Of a stretch of DNA of 64,000 nt, positions 1 to 10,303 are shown in pieces. The notes under the pieces were generated by a model. The model was not told where the DNA came from. It saw only the letters and a list, made by a program, of their open reading frames with translations, and did no database searches. The DNA comes from Oegoconia quadripuncta (lineage: Eukaryota > Arthropoda > Insecta > Lepidoptera > Autostichidae), in contig OX438741.1 of the NCBI GenBank assembly GCA_949316235.1, positions 27,719,324 through 27,783,323 on the forward strand, written 5' to 3'. The position numbers were made by a program, and so were the translations under genes. The first letter of the stretch is position 1. Every line of letters begins with the position of its first letter.

Positions 1-120
1 TTAAGTTGATGCGTGTACTAAGAGCATTATGACGGGGTTTTAGTCAATAAATTAATATTAAAGACTATACCTACTTTACATATTTCAATCAGTCAGACAA
101 GATAAGGCATTTAACTTGTG

Positions 121-425
121 ACTGATTGAATTGGCTCAATGTAAATAACTTTATTTTTACGAATCGGAGGTCGCGGGTTCGATCCCCAGCGGAGTACATG
201 TTTAAGTACTCGGTTTGGTTGGTGGCAGGGCATTTTAAATGTCCGCCTGGCTAGCTACCACAACCTTCGAAGTCTGCCGCAAAGCAGCAATGTTAATGTT
301 GTTGTGTTCCGGTTGTGAGAGAGAAGATAGCCAGTCCCCCAAATATGTTGGGGTTTCCGGGTCAGTCCGATTCCACCGTCGACCTCATCTTCACTTAACA
401 TCAGGTGTGATTGAGGTCAAGTACT
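121..425 (+). repeat. tRNA-derived SINE, family 1, near full length
   Basis: A pol III B-box-like GGGTTCGATCCC sits near 176-187. It is followed by the body shared with the copies at 7745-8010, 14085-14185, 17297-17475 and 33275-33400: a TGTCCGCCTGGCTAGCTACC stretch, a GATAGCCAGTCCCCCAAAT block, and an end at CTTCACTTAACATCAGGTG. The A-box region upstream (about 131-160) is degraded. The 62-codon frame across it is a chance reading of the repeat. The family is typical of moths; naming it exactly needs a library search. Confidence 0.75.
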
Positions 426-3400
426 AACCCGTTGAGCATAAAAAAGTAAATGGAGCTGATGACATTCCAATTACAAAATGGAGCACCTTTCAAATATAAT
501 AGTAATTTAAAAAACGCGACTGTCATTACAAATTTTTTTTATTAGTTACCCTATGTCGCCCGGGATAACAGTTTCCAAATATAATACACACTACTAAATT
601 AGTTCAAGCATTTAGAAGTTATGGTGGAAGAAGCTTTCCGCCCGCGGGCGGCTTCGTATGACGTGGATTTACTTACCTAAATGCGGACTTTTCAGGTTGA
701 GAAATAACCAACGTCCATCTCCGGGTCCCACTACCCAATCCGCTAAATTTCAACATGGTCAGTTCAGCAATGGCATACAGAGTTTTGTATGAAGAATGGA
801 TTAGTATGGAAGAATAGGATGGTTAAAGAGAAGTGCAAACAAACACAACCCCTGAAAACATTACACACCTGAACAGTCGTATAATTACAACTTCCACGTG
901 AAATTTCTGTAATATCAATAATTTTACCATATATTGGTATTTACCGAACATTGACGATAATTATTGTTTAAAGAATAAAATAATAATCTGTTATTTATCG
1001 ATTTGAATGCCCAATTTACCTTCATATTTCGCACGAGTGTGTAGCGCTGAAGATAAAGTTCCTTTGATATAATGTTTAGAAAATGTAATAATCAAGCTTT
1101 TTATTCAACTTCGAAATCAGCGTTAAACATTGTCAGGCAATTTTCTAAATCCTAGTAGAGAAACAATTTAATTCCAAACAGACCCTTTCATTTTATAAAA
1201 TGTCATACAAATCCCCTGCTGTGTAAACACAATGAATTAAATCAGATTAACACTTAGTCACTTTTACATTGGTTCGCTTTGTAAACGGATTCCCGATCAA
1301 GATTAGGGTGTCACAATTGTAATTCTTTACGTTCCAACAAAGGGCACGGTAAATCCGAGTTGAAAATAAATATAAAAACAATTTCACACGTTGTCGTAAG
1401 GGCGTTCAGCTGTACGCTGCATGTGCGTACACAGATTTTATCGACAACTAAATGGGGTAAATTTTACATAAAACATGAACCGTTGCATGGTAACACAATG
1501 TGTAATATTAAGTAAACCATAGTTCATTTGCGCTTCTGTTAAAACTTTCGCGTTTCAATTACGGTCTTTTAGTTTTTCAAACTGTTACACAGAGTAGCGG
1601 TTTTTGTGTCACAATGGCTCTTTCTTGTCTAGCGACGTGTCGGCGCCTAATGGTGCGAAAGTTATTCGTTAATGTAATGTTAGGTATACCTTTGTTATTT
1701 ATTAGAATAGAAGACATTATTTTTCCATTATATGTAATATAATGGAAAAATGGATAAATAGTTCGTCACTAACCTGAAAACAATTGTAGCTATCCCCCAA
1801 AAAATAATAATATTCATATGACTACAACGAATTATTTAAATATTGCAAAATACATAATGCCAGTGTAGAGTAAAATAAAACTCGCGTTAAAGGAGGAACA
1901 TTGTAAATTAAACACGAATGCACGAGCACGAAACCTAAGAGAACCTTAGCTATTAACTTTCAGCTTTTCATCTTTGATCTTTGATATAAGGAAAAAAGGA
2001 TTTTACTAATGTTATTAACCAATTAGTGTTAAAACGCATAAATAACGACATTAAATCTATTTTAAACAATCATGTTGAAATGTAAAAATTTTGTACATCT
2101 AAATAACATCAGTTTTATCCCAACATCCTAGATTCACCTTTCGAAATATACAGAAATGCACACATGACGCTATTGAAACCTGCAAGTCTCTCGGTGTTTT
2201 TGATGTAAAGTCCCTTGGTCGCCTATTGGGGCAAATATAGGAAGATAAGGATAGGTTTAATTCTTATTATGTGCCTGAAACCACACGACATGGTGTGAAT
2301 TTCTGTTTAACAAAATTAGCAACGTAATGGTAGAAAAACCTACAGTGAATATTAAAAAATGCGAGGAGGCCATGTTAGATTTTTTTCCATTAAATATATC
2401 TAAATGTTACTATTATCTCAGGATCAAGACGAATCAAACAACGCCTTACACTTCAAAATAACCTCACAATATTATGAAATTGTCCATCTGGAAACGAACA
2501 GCCTTCCTTCGATGGAAAAGAAACGAAAGCATTTGACAAAGACTTTAGTTTTGTTTACTTTTTCGAGATAACGAGAAAGGATGATATGTTGATACCTGTT
2601 CTATTATTGTTGTTTTAGGATCAAGTGGTTCTCTTGTCACGCTATCAACGGACAAGGGAAACTTTATTCAATCCTTACGATGCGATGTATCCTAGATATA
2701 TCGTGCGTGATTTCGTGAGATGATATAAGTACCATTTGGAATGGTTAACTAAAGAGACTCTTGTTTTTGTTTAGGTACCTTCCGTGTTTGTCTTTTCAGA
2801 GTTTTTTCAGATTAGGTTACGTTTACATAGTAATATCCTTAGACCTTTCTAGAATTTAGCTCTGTATAGGTATTGCAAATATAGTTTAATAACCCTATAT
2901 CTAACGATTACCCTGTCTTCGAGTCTTAATTTCGTAGTCTTGACTCGATTATGTCGGGCTCCGTAAAGTCAAATGGCGAGCACAATTCTGAGTAACGACT
3001 TGATTGAGTCTTAAAACGAACACGAACGAAGTTGTAGAAATTATGTCATCAGAATTGTAAAATTATCAATGTTTTTTATTTAAATAAAACAAATCATAAA
3101 AAAATATTTATAAACAATCTGTTTTTATTCCAACACAATTGTATCAGTTTTATTTAATTGCTGACGTAGTTAAGGCTCAATCAAATACTAATATTATTTT
3201 TCATTCCACAAGTCAGGTCACCATTTCTCAAATTCACGAACAATTATTGTGTATTCCTTCTAAAGCGTGTAGATATGAGTAATTTTACGAGTAACATTTT
3301 TTACATCAGTACTGAACTATTGCTGAATTTCTCTCTTGAACGTAAAAGCATTCAATGAACACAATACCTATTAGTCTAAACGGTTTACAAACTAGTTCCG

Positions 3401-4397
3401 ATATCCTTAGTAATAAATTCGCATTTTCCAGCTTGTACCACCACCAATAAATAACAGCCTTGTACAAATAAGCACACTTTGCCAGAAATCAAGTAGTAGT
3501 ATCAAGCGAGAGAGTGGTTCATGTCAGTTCCATTGCGCACTACATTTCCTTCGGCACATAACAAGTAAAAGCTCCCGTAAAAGCGTTATAGCCCTGTTTA
3601 TTTTATTTTATGTTACTATACGACCCAGCCCCTATTATGTCACTTTGTAAAAGAAAGTTATTCTCTTTCATGATTTTCTATTGACTTATTTTTATACCGC
3701 CTACGAGGAATATGGATGGCATTTACTTTGAAAGCCGTAGGAGTAAAGTAAACCTCGGTTGTCTAACTTGGTGACAAATTGGCTGTGTACCAATGTGTGA
3801 ACATTGCATTAGCATGAACTGAAAAAATACAACATTTGAGAAGTTCTGCGCCTTATCTTCTCGTCGCCAAGTGTATTACATGTATATGCCGTAGTGTATG
3901 ACATTACTCTATGTCTTCTCTGCCATACCCGCAGAGTGTTTTTGTAAATCGGTGAAGAGAGGAACGGCGGAGGCTAGACGACTTAAAACGCTGTGGAGCC
4001 GTCAAATTTTCGGAATACCTGCATGCATGGTTGCTTGCTTTCATGCCTGCATACCGGTACATGCAAGTTTATCTATGTCTAACTTTTTCCCAACGCACTG
4101 ATGTGATAACAAAATGATTTGTCGAGCGCGGTCACGGTACTGCAATGAAACGTTGTTCGTGGTAATACTGAAACGTGTAAAGTAAATTGTGTAAATCGTG
4201 TTTCGACAAATTAATACTTTGATTAACTGATTGTTCTATTAAAGGTAAATCGATAAACAATTATGCTTTAATAATTTCGAATCAAGTTTTCGGTGAACAG
4301 GTTTATAAAGTGGTACAAATTCAAAATTACGTGAAACGGGAGTTTTCAGCGACGTGAAATTCGATATAGAAAGTTTCGATCTAATAATAAACACCCG
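426..4397. other. AT-rich non-coding stretch
   Basis: I see no supported exon, RNA gene or complete mobile element here. A short frame at 3898-4101 begins with a weakly hydrophobic segment but has no matching splice signals or family resemblance. A perfect short palindrome at 1720-1750 is listed separately. If mfas begins upstream of 17543, this may be its first intron or promoter region, but nothing proves that. Confidence 0.5.
1720..1750. repeat. Perfect short palindrome
   Basis: TTTTTCCATTATAT, a 3-base GTA loop, then ATATAATGGAAAAA: a 14-bp perfect stem. There is no flanking element or target duplication, so it may be the core of a decayed MITE or chance in AT-rich DNA. Confidence 0.6.
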
Positions 4398-4569
4398 TCA
4401 GTCAGACAGTAACTAAGTAGTTAAATGTGATTTTTACAAGCTTTTATTTAACTTTACAATTTTTGTATATATAAGATATCCGTTTCAAAAAAAAAGTATT
4501 AACTTCAATTAGACGCGTAGAGAAAATCTGAAGAGAATGTTTTGCAGTTGTTTTTACTACCAGAAGAAG
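4398..4569 (+). other. Candidate 5' exon with initiator and splice donor
   Basis: An arthropod-type initiator (TCAGT at 4398-4402, in GTCAGTCAGACAG) lies upstream, and a TATATATAAG box lies at 4466-4475. An ATG at 4538 opens eleven codons ending in AAG, followed by a consensus donor GTAAGT at 4570. The peptide (starting MFCSC) is too short to identify and is not an obvious signal peptide. It could be a 5' exon of mfas 13 kb downstream, of another gene, or chance. Initiator and TATA spacing do not agree with each other, so I keep this as a weak candidate. Confidence 0.2.
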
Positions 4570-5269
4570 GTAAGTTATCTTTCTAAAGGCCACAGAGACT
4601 ACATTTTCATGTACCTATCTACCATATAAAGCTTTATATTCCCTATTTTGCCTTTCCATCATCTCCTTAATATTTACGTTACGTTTTACGTTTTTATTAC
4701 TTAGGCGAACATATTTGAAGGTCATAAACACAATATTACATGTTAAGATATTTAAAGAGAATGTTCTAAGTTGTAAATAGGTACTTACTTTAAAACTTAG
4801 TGAGTTGCAAGCTAATTAAATATGTAGGTACCTGCATGTATTTACTGATATGTGGTGATAATGGGTAGAACAGAAACGCAGGTACATTGTAGTTTAGTAA
4901 AAGTTGGTGCGGTACCTTATTAAGGGCTATTGTTCGGACTATATCATTTGCGGTTTTCCTTAGCGGACTCGTGTTACGAGGACTGGCGCTCCCTAATTAG
5001 AAGGGGTCGCCATGTTCCATTTGTATACGAACACGGTCTGGAACTATCTGTGATCATAGGAGAACCATTATGGGACGGTAGACAATGAAACGGCATTGCT
5101 TATTGTGTCTATAGGGTTGCAACTTGTGATAAATGAAAAATTTCTGTGTATACCTAGTTGTGTTGTTTAAAACTATTATTATTATCGGTAAGTCATCGAT
5201 ATTACATACATTTCGTAGTATTTTGTATGAATAAAAAATATGCCCAGAAAGAAATTTTCTATAAAAAAA

Positions 5270-5420
5270 AGAAACGTCAATACCGGGCGACGCGTACGCG
5301 CAGTGTAGGGTTCCGTACTTGCCCTGATAATAAAAGGGGGCTTTTTTTTCTTTGATAAAAGTACATTTTATAAGTTTTTCGACTATTATACTCATTAACT
5401 TATAAAACCTACTTACAGGA
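5270..5420 (+). repeat. Interspersed repeat shared with 49050-49195
   Basis: The blocks GTGTAGGGTTCCGTAC and TTTTTCGACTATTATACTCA, then TTAACTTATAAAACCT, recur in the same order near 49065-49185. This is a moderately diverged pair of one moth repeat family. Frames read through it on both strands are not genes. Confidence 0.6.
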
Positions 5421-5978
5421 TAGTTTTCCTTTTAATGTCATTATACCGAAAAAAAATAGGGCACAGAAGTGAAATAGAAGGTATTGGCATGGATAGAATA
5501 TTTATTTTTTCAAAACCATCATGCCAAAAAGCGTTGTGTCATTTGACGGTCGCCTATCCACATAATTTCATCATTAAATTAAATAAATAAAAATAACTTG
5601 AAGAAAATATGAGTTCCAAATAATTTTCGCATGATACCCTACCCTATGAATCTCGCCAGTCGCATATCAATCTCCGGCCCGGAGCGTGCGTCAACGATGG
5701 TTTTTAAAAATTTACCTAACATGCCTTTACCGACGAGCATGTATGAACAACCTTATGAGAGTGAAGGAAGCAGATGAGGTGTGTCAGGATCGTAGCAAGT
5801 GGAAGTCTGTGGTCTCTGCCTACCCCTAAGGGAAATAGGCGTGACATTATGTATGTAATATGCCTTTTTTTCCTTACGTTAAAAAATCTCAACCGGTATG
5901 TACTACTGCCACAATATAACCATATTTTTGGTTATACTGTGCTACTGCCGTTTATTTTTTCACATATATCCTAAGTAT

Positions 5979-6156
5979 GCCCGTCCACGATCGACTTTTT
6001 GTAGGACCGATAATCGGGCCGATTTTTTCGTCAAGTCTTTTATAACTGATATTGTGGCCGATTTTTTGTAGGACGTGGGCGTTGACATATTGCAATCAAT
6101 ATGTTCCATTTTTCTGCTACAAAAAATCGGTGACTGATTGTTGGTCGTGGGCGGGC
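5979..6156. mobile_element. Short hairpin MITE
   Basis: The left end GCCCGTCCACGATCGAC and the reverse complement of the right end, GCCCGCCCACGACCAAC, are imperfect inverted repeats. Internal copies of the block CGATTTTTTGTAG appear in both orientations. It is about 178 bp with no coding capacity. The target duplication is not clear, so the superfamily is unassigned. Confidence 0.6.
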
Positions 6157-6387
6157 AGCCCTAACCAACCGTTGACTCTAACAAAAATTAGTACTTTAAA
6201 GCTTAATATTTAACGTATCCCAGAATCTGAAAACTGTTCAAGTTAATCTGTAATATGTTTGAACGACCTATCCAACGAGGTGTCGTGTGGGGTGCCACAC
6301 GAAGAAAAATAATTGTGAGTGAGTAATTTATACATGCAAATGTTGAAATTACAATTAGGTCCTACATGTCATGCCTTGCGGCGTTCA

Positions 6388-6505
6388 AATTTATTTATAT
6401 ACTTCATTGCACAAGAAATACAACAAATGCATACAGATTACAGTCAAAAATGGTACAAAGGTGAGCTTCTCTCTAAAGAGATCTCTTCCATTCGGCCCTA
6501 ATGGA
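6388..6505 (+). repeat. LINE 3' tail fragment with short hairpin
   Basis: A block from TTCATTGCACA to GGTACAAAGGTGAGCTT, then TCTCTAAAGAGATCTCTTCC, matches the arrangement at 46940-47045. The inner TCTCTAAAGAGA is a hairpin. Such blocks are recurrent non-LTR retrotransposon 3' ends in moths; the parent family is not determined here. Confidence 0.5.
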
Positions 6506-6673
6506 GGTTAGAAATATTATACACAATAATTATTATTATAAAATAAAAATTAAATATTAAATATTAAATAATAATAAATCATTTATTTTTCCAGACAATA
6601 AGGTCCATCTTTGTTAGTACAGTCACCTATAACTACGTTAATAAACAGTGGTAGACATTGAAAATTTAAAATA

Positions 6674-7004
6674 ACAATGGTCTCGATTCGGATGTACAAC
6701 GAACTAACTAAATTTAAAGCAGATACATCCTTTTCTAACACTATTAACATGAAAGGGACGACTATAAATTAAGTCCTGTCAAATTAAGTTAAGAGCTGTC
6801 AAAACAAGTCGCTCCATAGTATTTTAATCGTGACGTCGCTAGGTGTACACCTAATATTGATAAAGAAGTGCTTGTTTTGATCCTTTTACTTAATTTGACA
6901 GGACTTAATTATATGTCGTCCTTTTTATGTATTAGTGGTTAGAAAAGGATACATATAATTTAAATTTAGTTTAGTTCGTTGTACATCCGAATCGAGACCA
7001 TTGT
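6674..7004. mobile_element. Foldback MITE with nested palindrome
   Basis: The left end ACAATGGTCTCGATTCGGAT and the right end are near-perfect inverted repeats over about 42 bp. A second inverted pair lies inside: AGTCCTGTCAAATTAAGTTA near 6773 against TACTTAATTTGACAGGACTT near 6887. The outer end is related to those of the elements at 9584-9747 and 52234-52350 (GTCGATTCGGATGTACA), but the core differs. No coding sequence. Confidence 0.75.
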
Positions 7005-7744
7005 CAATCAAATTAAATTACATTCATTAGATTAATATAGATTAAAATGAAAACGAAATAACAATTGTCAGATTCAGAATGACATTTTTTTTAAATACCA
7101 ACATTTTTGTCATTCAAGAAGGCATCAATTTTATAGTAACATTTTTTAAAAGCATTTTCTTTAATTTCATTTTAAAATTATGTTGGTTACACTGCTTCAA
7201 TCTATTAGGTAATTTATTATACATTTTGTTTTGTGTGTATACGCATGCCAAATTACAGCTTTCAAGTACTAAGAGCCTTTGAGCTATGCCTCGACGTTAA
7301 TAGAAGGGTTCCCTTGACTACAGTACCCTAAAAACTGAACTTTCTACATTCCAAGTCGCAAGGATATATGTCTTCCTCTATAATGAAATGATGGCAAACA
7401 AGATTACGTCCACCAGAGCTGGCCGGATGAATAGAGGTACCTAACCTAGATACTTTCATGTGAATTGTTTTTTGTATCGTATATACAGTACAGACATGTT
7501 GTTTTTGTGATCGGAAAAGCAAGGGACTTTAATTAAAGTTTACCCGAAAGTTTTCGAGGAGGAACAACTTCGTATGCGGCGTTAGATTAGGTCTTCGTGA
7601 TGATGAGCAGCGTCCTTGTAAAGATTTCTATAGAAAGTAATGTCGTATAGACCGCGGTACCAGTATCGTAGAAATGGTCATCAGAAGCAAATTAACCCGC
7701 TCTCACAATAAGAAGTTACCGTGTACATTACTCGTTTTTTTTTA

Positions 7745-8010
7745 TGCACGACGGGTTCGTACTTGACCTCAATCACACCTGATGTTAGATAAGTGAAGAT
7801 GAGGTCGAAGGTGGAAGCGTACTGACCCGGAAACCCCAACACATTTGGGGGACTGGCTATCTTATCTCTGACAACCGGAACACAACAGTGCTATTAACAT
7901 TGCTGATTGGCGGCAGATTTAGATAAGATCGTGGTAGCTAGCCTGGCGGACATTTTAAAATGCCCTACCACCAACCATCCCCTCCACTTACCACCAATCA
8001 ACTCGTAATT
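7745..8010 (-). repeat. tRNA-derived SINE, family 1
   Basis: Reverse-orientation copy of the 121-425 SINE. It shares the CAATCACACCTGATGTTA end, the GGGGGACTGGCTATCTTATC block and the GGTGGTAGGGCATTTT region at the distal end. The tRNA-like head is lost. Confidence 0.75.
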
Positions 8011-8194
8011 CCCTCTCGTTTGATCGCTGACTTATTGACAAGCAATGAACATATTTTCGTTTTTGTCAGTGTTTGTGTTACCTACATTAATAACATGGCC
8101 ATTGATTTTTTCATATAGGTACACAAAGAAATAGGAATATGAGTCTTGAGTTGATTTTGCGGGAGAAAATTTTGTATTACAAGTGCTAAAGCAC

Positions 8195-8640
8195 AATTAC
8201 CCCGACGCAAAACGATGGGTATAATAAGTTTAAAACAATGTAGCGCAAAACAGTTGAACAAATTAGGTTTTTTATTTTCGAAAACTGATGTATTTAACTT
8301 CTACCACAGTTGCTGGGTGTACCTGGATGATATTATTATGCTTTTGGGCGGTTACTACATTTTCAAATATGTAACTAATTTACCAAAATCATGTTTAACT
8401 TTCAAACATGAATGCAATATGAAATTAGTATATGTTTGTTCGACATTATTATCACCGAATACTTTATATATTTTCGTTTTCAAGGCGTTTTCACGAAATT
8501 TATACTGATGACAACGCTAAGATCCAATATCTACCCTCTTTTTAACCCCCAATGCAAGACGACGGGTGTTATATCTTTGATGGCGTTGTATGTTTGTGTG
8601 TGGATTTCTAAATTTTCATTTTATAGTTTCATAGCCAAAT
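8195..8640 (+). repeat. Interspersed repeats of the AACCCCCGACGCAAA type
   Basis: Two imperfect starts occur: CCCCGACGCAAAACGATGGG at 8199 and AACCCCCAATGCAAGACGAC at 8543. Each is followed by a GTGTTATA / GTTTGTGTGTGG-like body. Related blocks are at 26170-26620, 48895-49060, 51345-51580 and 55022-55140. The 97- and 83-codon frames here are low-complexity readings of the repeat and AT-rich DNA. Confidence 0.5.
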
Positions 8641-8769
8641 ACGGAGCAATAACAATTTTGTAATGTCTGTTTACCTGCCCATCTGTTCGTATGTCATAGT
8701 ACATACACACTCAATTAAATTGATCATCTTGAAAGCTTCAAAATTAACACGTGATATAAGTTAAGTCTG

Positions 8770-8825
8770 TTGTCACCGGGTCAGTGCGTTTCGGCCTCAT
8801 CTTCACTTAATATCAGGTTTGATAT
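8770..8825 (+). repeat. SINE family 1 fragment
   Basis: Only the distal end survives: CACCGGGTCAGTGCGTTTCG followed by CTCATCTTCACTTAATATCA, as at 355-400. Confidence 0.6.
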
Positions 8826-9583
8826 AAAAAAGCCTACTTGACATTATCATAACATTATCATAACACCATTGAATTACTATCATCAAATTCATAACACTAA
8901 TATCTATATAAATTATTATTTTGTTCATAATCAAGAAAAAACGTAGAAACTACATTTAAAACGAAAATGACCTAAATAGATCTGGTTTTATCATGTTTCC
9001 TTGTAAAGCTCCATATTAGCATTGATCCTGTCATATCCATAGTCAAATATTCCCAATTATTTCACTTCGACTTATTCTGTTAAAGCAAACTCTACAAAGG
9101 TGTAGTTGGTTGATTGAAAATACCTTCCGTTTTAGTTAGATGAACGGGCAAGACCGCAAACCACCTAGTTACTACACTCTGACACCTCTAGAGTCCGCCA
9201 CTTCCAATAGTTCCCAATTAGTTCGTCGACGAGTAACTATCTAAAATACCAAATTGCTGTCATCGTGCCAGCGTGTAAATCAGAAAAGTTTTAAATTTAT
9301 TTTTTTAATTCAAGGGTAAACCATTGTAACTAGTTTTCGTGCAAACTATAATAGACCACATCATGTATAAAATGTAAAATATTTTCTGTAGTTTAGTAAT
9401 AGAATTTGAAAATGGTGTGTGAAAATTTTTATTTATATTATATTTTTTTTCAAAACTTTTATTTTCTGTGTGAGAACATGGATATAAGTAAATAATCCCA
9501 GCAATAACTTATAAATATAGACCTATTTCATTCACATAAACTAGACTCAACTAATTTAAAATTTTATTACTAAATTAAAGACA

Positions 9584-9747
9584 TTGGTGTCGATTCTGAT
9601 GTACACCTACTAAACTAAACTAAAACCAGTTTTAAAGTAGTACTGTCTCTTTCTCCCTGGAACAGTACGATGCGACGGCACCACTCCAAAACTGGTTTTA
9701 GTTTAGTTTAGTTTAGTTTAGTTGGTGTACATCCGAATCGACACCAC
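9584..9747. mobile_element. Palindromic MITE, GTCGATTCGGATGTACA family
   Basis: Inverted ends GGTGTCGATTCTGATGTACA and the complement of TGTACATCCGAATCGACACC enclose (TTTAG)n-like arms and a core with CTGTCTCTTTCTCCCTGGAA. The core recurs, reversed, in the partial copy at 52234-52350. It is about 164 bp with no coding capacity. Confidence 0.75.
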
Positions 9748-9834
9748 TATCGCATAAGTTTTGGCATGGGATTACAGTTTGTATGAGAATATGATGATGA
9801 ATCAAAATATAGTTGATAGACTTACTTAATTTTT

Positions 9835-9860
9835 AACTTACTTACTTACTTACTTAATTA
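9835..9860 (+). repeat. (TTAC)n microsatellite
   Basis: About five TTAC units, CTTACTTACTTACTTACTTA, just downstream of a MITE. Confidence 0.8.
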
Positions 9861-9892
9861 AGAGAATTTAAATTTTTTACTATTTTTATCCG

Positions 9893-10070
9893 CCTCCGTG
9901 GCTCAATCTATACAATATAAAGTTTACAATACGAGATCACGGTCCAAGCTGGGTGCATGTTTAACACTGGATTGGGTGGGTGGTTGGGCATTTTGAAATG
10001 GCCACACAGCCAGTTACTGCCATCTTATTTAAGCCTGACGCCAATAGCCGGAATACTACTAGTAGAATAT
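9893..10070 (+). repeat. SINE family 1 with tRNA-like head, 3' end replaced
   Basis: This copy keeps the head CGCCTCCGTGGCTCAATCTA, with an A-box-like TGGCTCA, and continues to GGTTGGGCATTTTGAAATGG. Its distal half is cut off by the Helitron-like element that follows. The 60-codon frame here is not a gene. Confidence 0.65.
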
Positions 10071-10077
10071 GTTCCGG

Positions 10078-10303
10078 CTATCTAGCTAATATTATAAATG
10101 CGAAAGTTTCTTTGTTTGTTTTTTGCTCAATCACGTCGAAACCGATGAACCGATTTGGATGAAATTTGGTATATAGGTAGAACATATCCTGGATTAAATC
10201 ATAGGATATTTTTATCCCTATAAAATCAGTAGTTCCCGTGGGATAAAGAAATTTCCGCGATAAAGTTATTCCACGCAGGCGAAGCCGCGGGCGGCAAGCT
10301 AGT
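10078..10303 (+). mobile_element. Lep1/Helitron-like non-autonomous element
   Basis: It begins with AATATTATAAATGCGAAAGT and carries the body ATGAACCGATTTGGATGAAA, then AAATTTGGTATATAGGTAG. It ends in GCGAAGCCGCGGGC followed by GGCAAGCTAGT. That CTAGT end after a short GC-rich hairpin is what I know of Lep1-type Helitrons of moths. No target duplication is visible, as expected for Helitrons. Other copies are at 27808-27990 (reverse) and 45165-45333. Confidence 0.7.

Noticed and set aside
3898..4101. 67-codon frame starting with a weakly hydrophobic MTLLYVFSAIPAEC segment
   Set aside because: No consensus donor in the right place, no promoter signal, no family resemblance; the hydrophobic stretch is too short for confidence.
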